Assembly: GCA_001466705.2 (NCBI GenBank)
Contig: LATX02000238.1
Location: 1-64,000, forward strand
DNA: 64,000 nt
Origin: Moniliophthora roreri
Taxonomy: Eukaryota > Basidiomycota > Agaricomycetes > Agaricales > Marasmiaceae
Direction: 5' to 3'
In this document: positions 22,899-34,435 of the stretch, piece by piece
Layout of the letters: each line of letters begins with the position of its first letter
How positions within the stretch are numbered: position 1 is the first letter of the stretch
Notes under the pieces: model-generated
Told to the model about the DNA's origin: nothing
The model's database searches: none
What the model saw: only the letters and a program-made list of their open reading frames with translations
Made by a program: the position numbers and the translations under genes

Positions 22899-23067
22899 CC
22901 AGGCTACCTAGTAGATAATAAGCATTGATTTTGAGCACAGAATGGGATAAGTACCATGAACACAAATCTGAATGCTCTGAGCCATAATACAGACTAAGGC
23001 CTCGAGGAGTCTGACTTGTTTGCTTAGTGCTAGAGTAACTAGTGGGAGCAAAGTCTGCACATGTCAT
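22899..23067 (-). other. Possible exon, divergent to the sirtuin fragment
   Basis: The minus frame starts with ATG at 23067 and reads TSYSSTKQTSQTPRGLSLYY, then HSDLCSWYLSHSVLKINAYY, running into LTR B. It would be transcribed divergently from the sirtuin gene. No domain recognised; interrupted by the LTR. Confidence 0.25.
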
Positions 23068-23186
23068 CTGAGGTCGTGCTTCCCACTGAATGACATCCAG
23101 CTCCCTGACTTGGACCCACTATTGTTCTGATTTAGGACAATAAAGACAACCCCAGCAAGAAGTTTCTGATGGATATGTCCACAGAG

Positions 23187-23194
23187 TATAAAAT
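23187..23194 (+). promoter_or_regulatory. TATA-like box before the sirtuin ORF
   Basis: GTATAAAAT lies about 35 bp upstream of the ATG at 23226. Position and sequence suit a core promoter with a short leader. Confidence 0.35.
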
Positions 23195-23225
23195 CAGTTT
23201 TGTCCTCTCCACCAACTCTTAAATC

Positions 23226-23707
23226 ATGCCACCAGAACACATCTTGTCAAGGAGGCAATCATTTCGAGAGGCTCTTTCATTGGCTGAGAACATCCTCATT
23301 CTTGCTGGTGCAGGTCTATCTGCAGCCTCAGGTACATGTTTTCGCATTACAGCACAAACTCTCACTTCAATTAACATCCAACAGGAATCCTAAAATTCAG
23401 AGATGGTGGTGGCATGTAGAGGTCCTTAGACACAATGTCTCTTGCTACACTGGATGCATTCAATGCAGATCCCTCCCTTGTATGGCAATTTTATTATTAT
23501 TGGGGAAGCATGTGTGTTTTATCACTACGATCTGTTTTGTGCACACCATGACGTTACCTCTTGAGAGCATTATCTGCACAGCCCAATGACGCCCATCACA
23601 TCATCTCAAAGCTATTAGTACCCAAATATCTTAAAAAAGTTGCTCCAAAGGCCAAGTCCTGTCACCTAGTCACACAAAATGTAGATGGACTGTCTACATC
23701 AGCTTTC
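23226..23707 (+). pseudogene. Sirtuin (Sir2 family) gene, 5' fragment
   Basis: NAD-dependent protein deacylase family. Exon 1 (23226-23331) ends in LAENILILAGAGLSAASG, the NAD-binding GAG-x-S-x-x-SG motif. A 53-nt intron (23332-23384, GTACATG...CAACAG) follows. Exon 2 (from 23385) reads I-L-KFRDGGGM, a stop, then RSLDTMSLATLDAFNADPSL and VWQFYYY. A second short intron (about 23512-23565) leads to exon 3, ALSAQPNDAH and then HLVTQNVDGL, the sirtuin TQNxDGL motif. The in-frame TAG in exon 2 sits where the family has Trp (GG-x-W-R), and the usual I-P of the same stretch is I-L. The zinc-binding half is missing because the 'n' at 23708 intervenes, so the 3' loss may be an assembly effect, but the stop is in the sequence. 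The class III-like GGxWR stretch suggests a SIRT5-type relative. Confidence 0.8.
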
Positions 23708-23708
23708 N

Positions 23709-25195
23709 CCAACCACTGCTAGTATGAAAATAAACAGTGAATCTGAACACAGAGGAGCATCCCAAAACCTGTAGGGAACCACACAACATCACACCTCTCT
23801 ATTGAAAGCATACCAAAGGGAATATTTTCATTTTTTTTAACAATATTTTCAAACCACACCCAACTTGAAGGAAGAATAAAAGCCTTTGATGATACATCAA
23901 CGAGAATATTACTGAGGAACAGATATGAAAAAGAGAATGACAAATTATTGGCAGGGGATACTCAAGATACCGATAATCAAATTAGAGGAATGAAATAGAT
24001 GATCAGTTACCAAAAAGGTGCCTGTATCACAGAAAGTGGAAGACAAAGCTGTATGACAAGAAGATAGCACGGCTAAGCTTATGTGTACACTTTAGAGGAG
24101 AAATGGAAGCATATTACATGTCCACAGAGCAGATGACAATAGACGGAGAAGGAAGAAACCATGTGGAGTGGCATGGAAGTATAATATTTTCAAATGGAGT
24201 CAGAAGGAGAGCTGTTTGATCAAGAAAATTGCAAATGATTAGTGTCAGGAGACTGCGCAATCATCATAGAAAAAGAATAAAAGAGATTATGGCTATGAAG
24301 CCTGACTACAATTGGACACTGTGACAGAGAAATTACCAAACACAGCTCAGTTTATATAATATTTAGCACCCGACTCAGTTTTATTTGTATGTGTGACAGA
24401 TATATTAGATTATTTATGTTGTAGGGTATATAAGGGGACGTGTTTTGTAGGTGGAAAGCAGGAGAGATACTGCCCACTGATTACCAGAGTGTATGACATT
24501 GTTGTTCAGGTAGAAGAGCTACCAGCAATCAGTATTTTTCAACCACTTTGGGCCCTAGCTTATTTAGTTGTGCAAGAGGCACAGGCTAGTTGAGACCTGA
24601 GATTGTAACCCAAACCAGAGATATAAATAAAAGCTAAGAAGAGCTTAGTTTTTAATGCAAGAGGTGTGTTTTCTGATAAGCAGAATAATGTATCAGTTTA
24701 TCAAGAGGGTAGCTGACATGCATCAGTATAGTCTGGTGTTTCGACATGAATCAGAGAGGGTTTCAGGCTAGCAGTGTCTAGAAGATTTGTCCTCTTGAGA
24801 ATTGTTGCAGAACATAGCTAAGAGGGCTATATTCAGGTACAAGAGGTACCTTTGTTCTTGCTTAGAAGAAGTTTATTCTTTGGGCAGTTTTCTGGTGGAA
24901 CATCGATACCAGTATTTGCTTTGAAGTGATTAATAAAACTATAAACCCATAAGTATTATACAAAACGAACACCAAATCTCGATCTGAGAAGTTGTTTTGA
25001 AGGCATTCATCTCTGAACTACTGAGCGAGACATTGAGAAATTTTTCTTGATGTTGCAGTAACAGTGAACCATGCCGAACCAACTTGCAAACAAAACTGAG
25101 AATCAAGAACTTATATATATACCTTTTTCTGGGGTATTTTGGCACCACAGGCCTTGTGTTTTCATAGTAGAGGCATAGGTTTTTGAGCATCTTCA
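23709..25195 (+). repeat. LTR family B, copy B4, 5' LTR of a gag-bearing element
   Basis: Begins inside the LTR just after an 'n', runs through TATATAAGGGG (near 24426) and an AATAAAAGC signal, and ends GAGCATCTTCA. Two bases later a primer-binding site starts, followed by a gag ORF. This is the evidence that family B is an LTR and not a solo noncoding repeat. Confidence 0.85.
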
Positions 25196-25197
25196 TC

Positions 25198-25215
25198 TGG
25201 AGCCCACTGCGAGAG
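25198..25215 (+). promoter_or_regulatory. Primer-binding site of the family-B retrotransposon
   Basis: TGGAGCCCACTGCGAGAG begins with TGG, the complement of a tRNA CCA tail, 2 nt after the LTR end. Its complement ends GCUCCA, giving U as discriminator base before CCA, which is typical of fungal tRNA-Cys. The exact tRNA needs matching to this genome's set. Confidence 0.55.
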
Positions 25216-25359
25216 AGGTTCCAGAAAATATTATCAGTGAATTACTTGATACAAAGAGATAAACTTCAGAAGAGACAATCAGATAGAGAATATTAGTTAA
25301 ATCTTGAAGAGATTTGACACCAAAACCACTTGAGATCTTAGTGACAAGGAAAGATCTAG

Positions 25360-26971
25360 AGTAAAGGACTAGTCAAGATTAGTCCAAAGAAAAGAACCAT
25401 TGAAGAACTTGTTCAAGGTTTCAGTTCACAGACAGAAGGAGCTTTGTTTAGTCAATTCGAAGCTTCATCGTCATCACAGACCAGTGTAGGAAGAAGAGTG
25501 ACAAGGGGTGATATGCGGAATACAGGCTCACAGTTACTACCACCTGCAGAGAGTTTTACTAGAAGTGGAGTGCCCATATATCCAGCTTCAACATTTGGTA
25601 CTGCAGAAATATTTCCACAGTCACAAGAGGAATTTATTCTCAGTCCAGCACCTAGAAGATATAGATTAAAAGCACCACCTAATACACTGTTAATACTTAC
25701 ACCAAGAGAGTCTCCTGAACAGACGGAACAAGAAGATAGTTCAAGTTCCAGCTCAGAAGAAGAAGAATATTTTGGACCAGACAAAGAAGTTACAGAAGAT
25801 AATACTGTATCAGAACAAACAATGGCAGACCTAGCACAGAGAGAAAAGTGGAATACACTTACTGATGCAGCAGCCAAAGAAGTACAAAATGAGAAAGTAT
25901 TGAAAATATTATCAAAGATAGAAAGATTTGATGAGTTGTGACCTATGACTCTTCAGCCCTGGCTCGAAGATTTCGAGAATGCAATAGACATGGCCCAGGT
26001 TCAGGAGGATGTGTCGAAAATCTATCTAGTGATGTTGAAGTTTTCATATGATCTAAGACAGCAGCTACAAGACAGAAAAGAAGCATTGGGCCACTCATGG
26101 AGTGAGTTCAAGAAATTATTATTCAGAGAGTTCCCAGATTCAGTTGATAATGGCCAGAGATCAATGGTCAGGTTGCAGAAGATTGTAGCAGTATATCAGA
26201 AAGCTACAGACTGGGATTTAGAGAAACTTAGAGCATATCATAGGGCATTTAAGCTGGAAGCAGCTAAATTAATGAGAGATCCACCTATGATTTCGAATTT
26301 TGAAGCAATAGGCTTTTATTTAGCAGGTTTAGAACTGTCAGTTAGAGAAAGAGTCTGAATTAGGATGGCTGATTGGTCTCTGAACAAGCTAAATTTGGAA
26401 ACTGAAGATGGAAGGAGAAGAATGGATCCATGGAAGCTTCAGGAAGTCATGGAACAAGCAGAGATGATTATGAGTGCAAGCTCAGGAGATGTATATATGA
26501 GATTAGGAAGTTTTGCATTAGGAGCTGGAGTTCCACCAGTCAACCCAGGAGTAGGAACAGCAATGTTAAGTGCAGCAATGCCTTTGTCATATCCATTCCA
26601 GCCTCCACCAGTGCTTTCTACCATGAATATTACTCCACCATCAAAGCCAGTTTCAGTGAAACAGGAGGAATTGTTTCCAGATATCCTAGATAAGACTAAA
26701 GAAGAAGCAGAATTGAGGACTATGGGCATAGCTACGTCAGTAGATGCACATACAGTTTCTATTAAGGCACATGATACAGAATTAGCAGCCTTAAAGAAGG
26801 GAATGGAAGATGTAAAGATGCTTTCCACTGAAGTTAAAGATATAAAGATGACGTTAGTAGGCATGCCAGGACAGATTATTGTGGCAATAGCAGGTCAAAC
26901 TAATAGATCATGTGATGGAAATAATAATAATATGGTCAGAGGAAAACCAGGACAGCCAATAATTGGCAGAG
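25360..26971 (+). pseudogene. gag: Gag of the family-B LTR retrotransposon
   Basis: One reading frame covers the region with two TGA stops (25939 and 26356), both in contexts suiting Arg (DEL-R-PMTLQPW, RERV-R-IRMADW). The N-terminal part is Ser/Gln/Pro-rich with an acidic tract (SSSSSSEEEEYFGP). The middle has a retrotransposon-Gag-type helical domain (MTLQPWLEDFENAI, HSWSEFKKLLFREFPDS, LRAYHRAFKLEAAKLM). The C-terminal part has a Pro-rich stretch and a heptad-like segment (DTELAALKKGMEDVKMLSTE). No ATG lies at the open start, so the true start is uncertain. Protease and RT are absent because an 'n' (26972) follows. The family is Gag of a Ty3/gypsy-like element by architecture; no zinc knuckle is present in the part seen. 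Confidence 0.65.
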
Positions 26972-26972
26972 N

Positions 26973-27314
26973 CTGACCATCTTCCTGATGTCAAACAATG
27001 CAAGGCCTGGGAAGAAGAATGGGGCCTAGAAGTGAGTGTCCTTCTTTGCTACTTGTTTCTTTTATTTCACTAACCCTTTCTTCTCCTAGGCTTTTTCCGA
27101 GCTGAAATTCCCCAGATCTCTAGAAGATGTCTTGTCTGAGTATTGTATTGTCACAATGTTGTTCAAGAGCATGCCCCAGCAGAATCCTCAAAAGGTTGGA
27201 TTTGTATATATTTCTATTCTTTTATTGACTTTCTTTTTGTAGCATAGTGTCTCTTCTCCTGGCAAGGATGCTGAAACCATAGCTACAGCTTCTAAAAAGG
27301 TTGGTTGTCTACAC
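26973..27314 (+). pseudogene. Spliced gene fragment of unknown family
   Basis: Three exons, all phase 0, with clean small introns: an exon ending at 27031 (HLPDVKQCKAWEEEWGLE), intron 27032-27089 (GTGAGT...CTCCTAG), exon 27090-27194 (35 codons, SEYCIVTMLFKSMPQQNPQK), intron 27195-27242 (GTTGGA...TTGTAG), exon 27243-27299 (SVSSPGKDAETIATASKK), then a donor GTTGG. LTR B starts 15 bp into the next intron. The exon structure argues for a genuine gene, but no family was recognised. The 5' part is lost at the 'n' (26972). Confidence 0.5.
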
Positions 27315-28698
27315 TGATATGCATAACTTTTACCTTTTATTTTGCACTTTTATGGTTGAAAATAAAAGATATAAGGGAATTGAGGACTAGTGTGAGCCCT
27401 GAGCAGCTAGTCAAAGCAAGTAGTAGAGAAGGATACAAAATATTAGCAGAGTAATGGTTGACAGTAGGCCATACAAGGGTACCTGACCACTGCTAGTATG
27501 AAAATAAACAGTGAATCTGAACACAGAGGAGCATCCCAAAACCTGTAGGGAACCACACCACATAATACTTCTCTATTGAAAGCATACCAAAGGGAATATT
27601 TTCACTTTTAACAATATTTTCAATCCATACCCAGCTTGAAGGAAGAATAAAAGCCTTCAATGATACACATATGAGAATATTATCAAAAAATGGATATGAA
27701 ACAGAGGATGACAAATTATTGGCAAGAGATACTCGAGATACTGAACATCAAATTAGAGGAATGAAATAGATGATTGGCTACTGGAAGGGTGCCTGTATCA
27801 CAGAAAAACGGAAGACAAAGCTGTATAATGAGAAACCAGCACAGCTGAGCTTATGCATACACTTTAAACATAGAGATAGAAGCATATTACATGTCTATAG
27901 AGCAGATGATAGTAGATAGAGAAGGAAGGAACCATGCAGAGCAGCATGGAAGTATAATATTTTCAAACAGAGTCAGAAGGAGAGCCATTTGATAGAGAAA
28001 ATTCCAAACAGTTAGTGTCAGAAGACTGCACAATCATTATAGAAAAAGAATAAAAGAGTTTATGGCTATGAAGCCTGACTACAATTGGACACTGTGACAG
28101 AGAAATTACCAAACACAGCTCAGTTTATATAATATTTATCACCTGACTCAGTTTTATTTGTATTTGTGACAGATATATTAGATTATTTATGTTGTAGGGT
28201 ATATAAGGGGATGTGTTTTGTAGGTGGAAGGCAGGAAAGATACTGCCCACCAATTACCAGAGTGTATGACATTGTTGTTCAGGTAGAAGAGCTACCAGCA
28301 ATCAGTATTTTTCAACCAATTTGGGCCCTAGCTTATTTAGTTGTGCAAGAGGTTTGTGACAGATATATTAGATTATTTATGTTGTAGGGTATATAAGAGG
28401 ATGTGTTTTGTAGGTGGAAAGCAGAAGAGATACTGCCCACCAATTACCAGAGTGTATGATGTTGTTGTTCAGGTAGAAGAGCTACTGGCAATCAGTATTT
28501 TTCAACCACTTCAGGCCCTAGCATATTTAGTTGTGCAAGAGGCGCAGGCTAGTTGAGACCTGAAATTGTAACCCAAACCAGAGATATAAATAAAAGCTAG
28601 AAAGAGCTTAGTTTTTAATGCAAGAGGAATGTTGTCTGATAAGAGAAACATTGTATCAGTCTACTAAGAGGGTAGCTGACATGCATCAGTATAGTCTG
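27315..28698 (+). repeat. LTR family B, copy B5
   Basis: 5' terminus TGATATGCATAAC, TATATAAGGGG near 28200, and an internal partial duplication: the segment with TGTGACAGATATATTAGATT and TATATAAG repeats about 190 bp later, giving two TATA boxes. Cut by the 'n' at 28699. It inserted into an intron of the spliced gene on its left. Confidence 0.85.
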
Positions 28699-28699
28699 N

Positions 28700-29428
28700 A
28701 GATGCCAAAGTTTCCAAGGTTGGAACATGCTGTTACTGTTCCTATCTCCTTCAACAATGCACACTTGGTCTTATTTAGGACTTCTTATGTGTTAGATATT
28801 CTTCTTACATCTTGTTGTATCTGGCTGTAGGTAGTAGATGTCCTTCAGAAGTGATTTCCTTCTTTCTGAGATGACTTTGTACCTAGTTAGTTTATCTCAT
28901 ACTGTTTAACCACTAGTGCACTCTTTATCAAGAGACTGCCTGCTTTGACTTTGATCCATATATTGACCTCAGAGAGGGATCGTTCTGTGATCGTTCCTGT
29001 TCTAAGTCATCTTTCTGTTTTGATGGCTCCTCTAAGTACCTCTGTACTGTTTGACTGTGGGTTGCACTTTGCAGATATCATAGAAAGGTAAAATAGAAAT
29101 TAAAATCCCATTGATAGCAGTTCAAGAGCTTGGTTAACTAGCCAATGCATTTATTGGGCCATAGTTAGGTTCCCTACAGGTTTCAGGAGTGATCCATTTT
29201 GGATCTAATACATAGATAAGTCAGAAAGTACAGCTTCGACACCTCTGTATAGCATATCATATAGCTCTTTGTACTTTCCAAGGTACTATAGCTTCTCTAA
29301 GGCAATGACTAGCAGACTGGGCTCACTCTAGTCCTTATTACCTGTTATCTTGTGTCATATTAAAGTGTTCCAATTCAAACGTAGTGTAAAATGAATAAAA
29401 GTGGGTCTTTTCTAGGTTCAACATATTA
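28700..29428 (-). repeat. LTR-like repeat family A, partial copy A5, inserted in family B
   Basis: Starts at the 'n' and ends with the terminus AACATATTA; directly after it family B resumes in mid-sequence (GCAGCATGGAAG). Family A has therefore inserted into a B copy, giving a relative age. Confidence 0.8.
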
Positions 29429-30455
29429 GCAGCATGGAAGTATAATATTTTCAAACGGAGTCAGAAGGAGAGCCATTTGATAGAGAAAATTGCAAACAGT
29501 TAGTGTCAGAAGACTGCACAATCATTATAGAAAAAGAATAAAAGAGTTTATAGCTATGAAGCCTGACTACAATTGGACACTGTGACAGAGAAATTACCAA
29601 ACACAGCTCAGTTTATATAATATTTATCACCCAACTCAGTTTTATTTGTATTTGTGACAGATATATTAGATTATTTATGTTGTAGGGTATATAAGAGGAC
29701 ATGTTTTGTAGGTGGAAGGCAGGAGAGATACTGCCCACTGATTACCAGAGTGTATGATGTTGTTATTCAGGTAGAAGAGCTACTGGCAATTAGTATTTTT
29801 CAACCACTTTGGGCTCTAGCTTATTTAGTTGTGCAAGAGGCACAGGCTAGTTGAGACCTGAGATTGTAACCCAAACCAGAGATATAAATAAAAGCTAGGA
29901 AGAGCTTAGTTTTTAATGCAAGAGGCATGTTTTCTGATAAGAGAAACATTGTATCAGTCTACTAAGAGAGTAGCTGATGTGCATCAGTATAGTCTGGTGT
30001 TTTGACATGAATCAGAGAGGGTTTCAGGCTAGCAGTATCTAGAAGATTTGTCCTCTTGAGAATCGTTGCAGAACATAGCTAAGAGGGCTATATTCAGGTA
30101 CAAGAGGTACTTTTGTTCTCACTTAGAAGAAGTTTATTCTTTGAGCAGTTTCTGGTCGAAATCTATACTAGTATTTGCTTTCAAAGTAATTAATAAAACC
30201 ACAAAACTGATAAATATTATACAAAATGAACACCTAATTTTGATCTGAGAAGTTGTTTTGAAGGCAATCATCTCTAAACTACCAAGCAAGACATTGAGAA
30301 TTATTCTTAACATTGCAGTAACAGTGAACCATGCCAAACCAACTCACAAAACAAAACTGAGAATCAAGAACTGTATATATACCTTTTTCAGGGGTATTTT
30401 GGCACCACAGGCCTTATGTTTTCATAGTAGAGGCATAGGTTTTTGAGCATCTTCA
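29429..30455 (+). repeat. LTR family B, copy B6 (3' part)
   Basis: Runs from mid-LTR through TATATAAGAGG to the terminus GAGCATCTTCA. No primer-binding site or gag follows (next bases TCACTATCC), so here the LTR is a solo or truncated copy. Confidence 0.85.
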
Positions 30456-32210
30456 TCACTATCCATTACCACTTTCATATACAGATTTCTTGCAATTGGT
30501 ACAAGCTCGCTCCCACTGAAGAGGCAGTGACTCTATCTGCTATAAAGGACTTCTACATGCTATCTCCACTCTAAAAATGCTCTCTAAAAAGGGCTTCTGC
30601 AACTAAGAGCTGCTACTAAACCCACACACACACACAACACACACCAAAACCCACAATAGAGGCTTCTATGAGTGATAAAATACTGTATAAGTCCACTGGG
30701 AGACTGAGTCTGTCTCAAGTGTAATTTGGGGTGCAAAGGGGACAGAACCCTTTTAAACTTTCAATTGACCAACTTGAGTTGGTATATGGTTGTAGAGCCT
30801 AAAGACTCTGGTTAGGACAACTCAAGTATTGTACTTAAGGGTCACAAAGTATAAGTTTTTAAAACAAGTGGTTTATTGGTTGGTTTGTAACTGAAGGTAT
30901 ACAGTGAGGCAAGATATATATATATAAATCTCAGCTCTACTAGAAGCAACAGACTGGCAAGTGCATAGACTTGGTCTATGAAAGCTGTGCAGAGGTCTAA
31001 ATCAACACCGTGCAGGGCTATAGCATGCAAGTACCAGTCAGTGCTTGAGTCTGCATCTACAAGTACAGCTCTTTATATACAGAATGATAATTGGAAATAA
31101 AAAAATAAAAGATAAATGAGTGTGATCTAGTTTAGGGTATAAATCATACATGTCCATGCATAAAAGTCCAATTCCACATAGCAATTAGCTATGTTGGGTA
31201 TATTTAGTGACCAAACAGTCAGTTTATTAATTTTGGACCCTGCACGGAGCATTGCTGGGTCAAACAATCCTTCCGCATAGCTACTTCCATGTAGCCACTG
31301 GTTCTGGACCAGTTTTTATATATATGGGAACATTTCCTGTCCCACTGGTCTACTTCTGCATAGCCACTTTCTACCATCAGATTGGTGGATATCATGGTCT
31401 AGACATCCATCATATTCAATCTCCTTCTATCCCACATACAACCTTATAGGTTGCTATATCTGCCTGAGAGCATCTCTGAAGCTCTGCATAGAAACAAGTT
31501 CCAACTGTGTACTAGTTTTGATAGTAATAATGCAACAACAAGTCTCTTGACACATTATTATGCCATGTGATTGCAAAGCGAACAATCTAGTGCACTTAGA
31601 CTGTGGATCCTGCTGATATCTATTTCTTTGTATTCAGAATTAGTGGTTTCTGGCCCATTTTATTGACCAAGGACCCTCACTGTGATGCTTCACTGTAATG
31701 TAGAGGGCTAGTATAGTCTACTAACTTCATCTAAATTGTGTTACAGTGTCAATTATTAGACTTATTAGACTCAGCACTTAAGGCTTAGATGCCATATTAG
31801 AGTTCCCAGGTTATCAAGTCACATGAATATCACATGTACTCTGGGCTCTTTTTCTAATTTTTGATGTGAAAAGTGCATGATTTCATGTCTAGGCCAAAAT
31901 TAGACACATCAGCAGAACAGAAGTAAAACATAAGAGTAGGAACATGTATACAGGGTTAGTCACACTGGTACTTTGTACAAGTAAACTCAGCCAAGAGGTA
32001 CAGGTGTAACAATCAGCCAATATCACTCCATCAGAGATCATTGACATGTGTGGAAGAGTAGAGAAGATATACTTGGGAAATCCAGAGCTTGAACCAGATT
32101 TCACACTGAGTATTGTGCAGAGTTACTCCTTTCACTCCCCCTAAATGTTGGTCTTCTTCTGTCAGAATATGCAACAGTTATCTTTAGACCAATTCATGAG
32201 AGTGGAGTGT
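30456..32210. other. Region without a recognised gene
   Basis: AT-rich sequence with a (CA)n tract near 30621 and a run of TA near 30911. Frames on both strands stay below 75 codons and show no domain or convincing exon pattern. It may include decayed repeat sequence from families not otherwise present here. Confidence 0.4.
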
Positions 32211-33833
32211 TAATATGGCAAACCTAGAAAAGACCCAATTTTATTCGTTTTACACTACTTTTGAATCAGAACACTTTAATATGACACCAGATAATGGGTA
32301 ATAAGGACTAGAGTGAGCCCAGTCTGCTAGTCATTGCCTTAGAGAAGCTATGGTGCATTGGAAAGTATGAAGAGCTATATGATATGCTATACAGAGGTGT
32401 CTAAGCTGTACTTTCTGACTTATCTATGTATCAGATCCAGAGCAGATTACTCCCAAAACCTGTAGGGAACCTAACTATGGCACAATGAATGCATTGGCTA
32501 GTTAATCAAGCTCTCAAAGTGCTACCAATGGGATTTTATTTTTATTTTAACTTTCTATGACATCTGCAAAGTGCAACATGCAGTCAAACAGTACAGAGGT
32601 ACTTAAAAAACACATCAAAACAGAAAGATGACTTAGAACAGGAACAATCAAAGAATGATTATCCTCCAAAGTCAATATACAGATCAAAGTCAAAGTGGAC
32701 GATCTCTTAATAAAGAGCTCAGGCAGTGAAAACATATGAAATAACATAATTAAGTACAAAGTGACCTCAGAAGCTAGAAGACTACTTTTGTAGAACTGAA
32801 GTAACTTAATAGACAAGACACAATGAGACATATGAAGAATATCTAATGCATAAGAAGTTCTATCTAAGACCGAGCATGCATTGTCAAAGGAGATAGAAAC
32901 AGTAACAGCATGTTCCAACCTCAGAAACTTTGGCATCTAAGCCTCTGCCAATGTGTGGATGCCAGAAAGGGAAATGCTGTAAGGAGATGGGACAGATACA
33001 ACCATCTGCTCATAGATACCCAACTTAGAAAAGAGAAAATACAAATCATAGAGTCCAGAACACCTGGAGAAGTAGATACCTGTGTGGATATGGTCAGATA
33101 CCCTAGTGGCCAGACTCCATGACATCCAAATATTCCCTCTTTTAGCATCTCTGTTGCTTGTTTATTATTTCCTGAATTATCAGACATTATTTATAATTTT
33201 CTGTAGATATATTCTGTGGACCATATATAAGGACAGCTAGATATTTGTATATACTCAAGTAACTCTGCCCCCTCCAATTGTGAATACATGAAGAGTTTGT
33301 TTGGTGTATAAATTTGTGTGCCATTCCAGTTCTGCTTCCTCACTTCAGGCCCTGGAGATTGGTCCTGAGTGACTCCAGAGAGATAGAGATCTAATAATGA
33401 ACTTGTGTCATAAGAGACAAGAGTAACATCTTGAGTGTGTTGTAGCACTTTTCTAAGAGACACTTTACACTAAGAAGGACCCTTGGGCACTTGGAGTGTG
33501 GCCTGTGTTGGGTATCAGGTTGTGACACACTTAGAGTCTTAGCAAGAGGTGTGCCTGTGCTGAGCTCTTTGTAGAAATTGGTCTAGAACCTTTTCCAGTA
33601 CACTGTGTACTGTAGTTATCTTGAAGAAGTCTTGAACTCCATAGGGTCAGACTATATCGGCTACCGAGTCTTTGTACAGGACTGTAGCTCTTGTGTTTTG
33701 TGCTTTGTGCACCGTGTTCTTGTGTGTGTGTTTGTGTGTTTGAATATAAACTCTTTTAAAACCCATATATACTCCTCTGGAGGTGAACACTTTGAAGTAG
33801 ATTGCTTCAATAAGAGAGAATCAACCTAGCTAA
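32211..33833 (+). repeat. LTR-like repeat family A, copy A6
   Basis: 5' terminus TAATATGGCAAACC, TATATAAGGACAGC near 33225, cut by the 'n' at 33834 shortly before the 3' end. More diverged from the consensus than A4. Confidence 0.85.
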
Positions 33834-33834
33834 N

Positions 33835-34310
33835 ACTTGGAGTGTGGCCTGTGTTGGGTATCAGGTTGTGACACACTTAGAGTCTTAGCAAGGGGTGTGC
33901 CTGCACTGAGCTCTTTGTAGAAATTGGTCTAGGACCTTTTCTAGTATGCTGTGTGCTGTAGCTGTCTTAAAGAAGTCTTAAACTCTGTAGGGTCAGACTA
34001 TATCAGCTATTGAGTCTTTGTATGGGACTGTAGCTCTTGTGTTTGTGCTTTGTGCACTGTGTTCTTTGTGTTTTGTGTGTGTGTTTGTGATATAAACCCT
34101 TTTAAAACCATATATATACTCCTCTGGAGGTGAACACCATTGAAGTAGATTGCTTCAATAAGAGAGAATCAACCTAGCTAAGAGTTTAGTTGGCATTCTA
34201 AGTGCAGCAACTCTGATCACACCAATCTACACTTGCACAACAACCTGAGTTAGACTTTTGGGAGGTTATCTTCAGAATAGTTTTCCACTAGTCTTATCTT
34301 AGACCAATTA
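33835..34310 (+). repeat. LTR-like repeat family A, 3' part, copy A7
   Basis: After the 'n' the sequence restarts about 350 bp earlier in the family and runs to the end GACCAATTA. Probably overlaps A6 in the genome. Confidence 0.8.
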
Positions 34311-34314
34311 TCGG

Positions 34315-34407
34315 TAATATGTCGAACCTAGAAAAGACCCACTTTTATTCATTTTACACTATTTCTGAATCAGAACACTTTAATATGACACGAGATAACA
34401 AGTAATA
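34315..34407 (+). repeat. LTR-like repeat family A, 5' end, copy A8
   Basis: Only 4 bp (TCGG) after A7, a new copy starts with TAATATGTCGAACC and is cut by the 'n' at 34408. Two A copies in tandem, 4 bp apart, help define both termini. Confidence 0.8.
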
Positions 34408-34435
34408 NCTTATGATTTGGTCCTAGTGGGACCTG

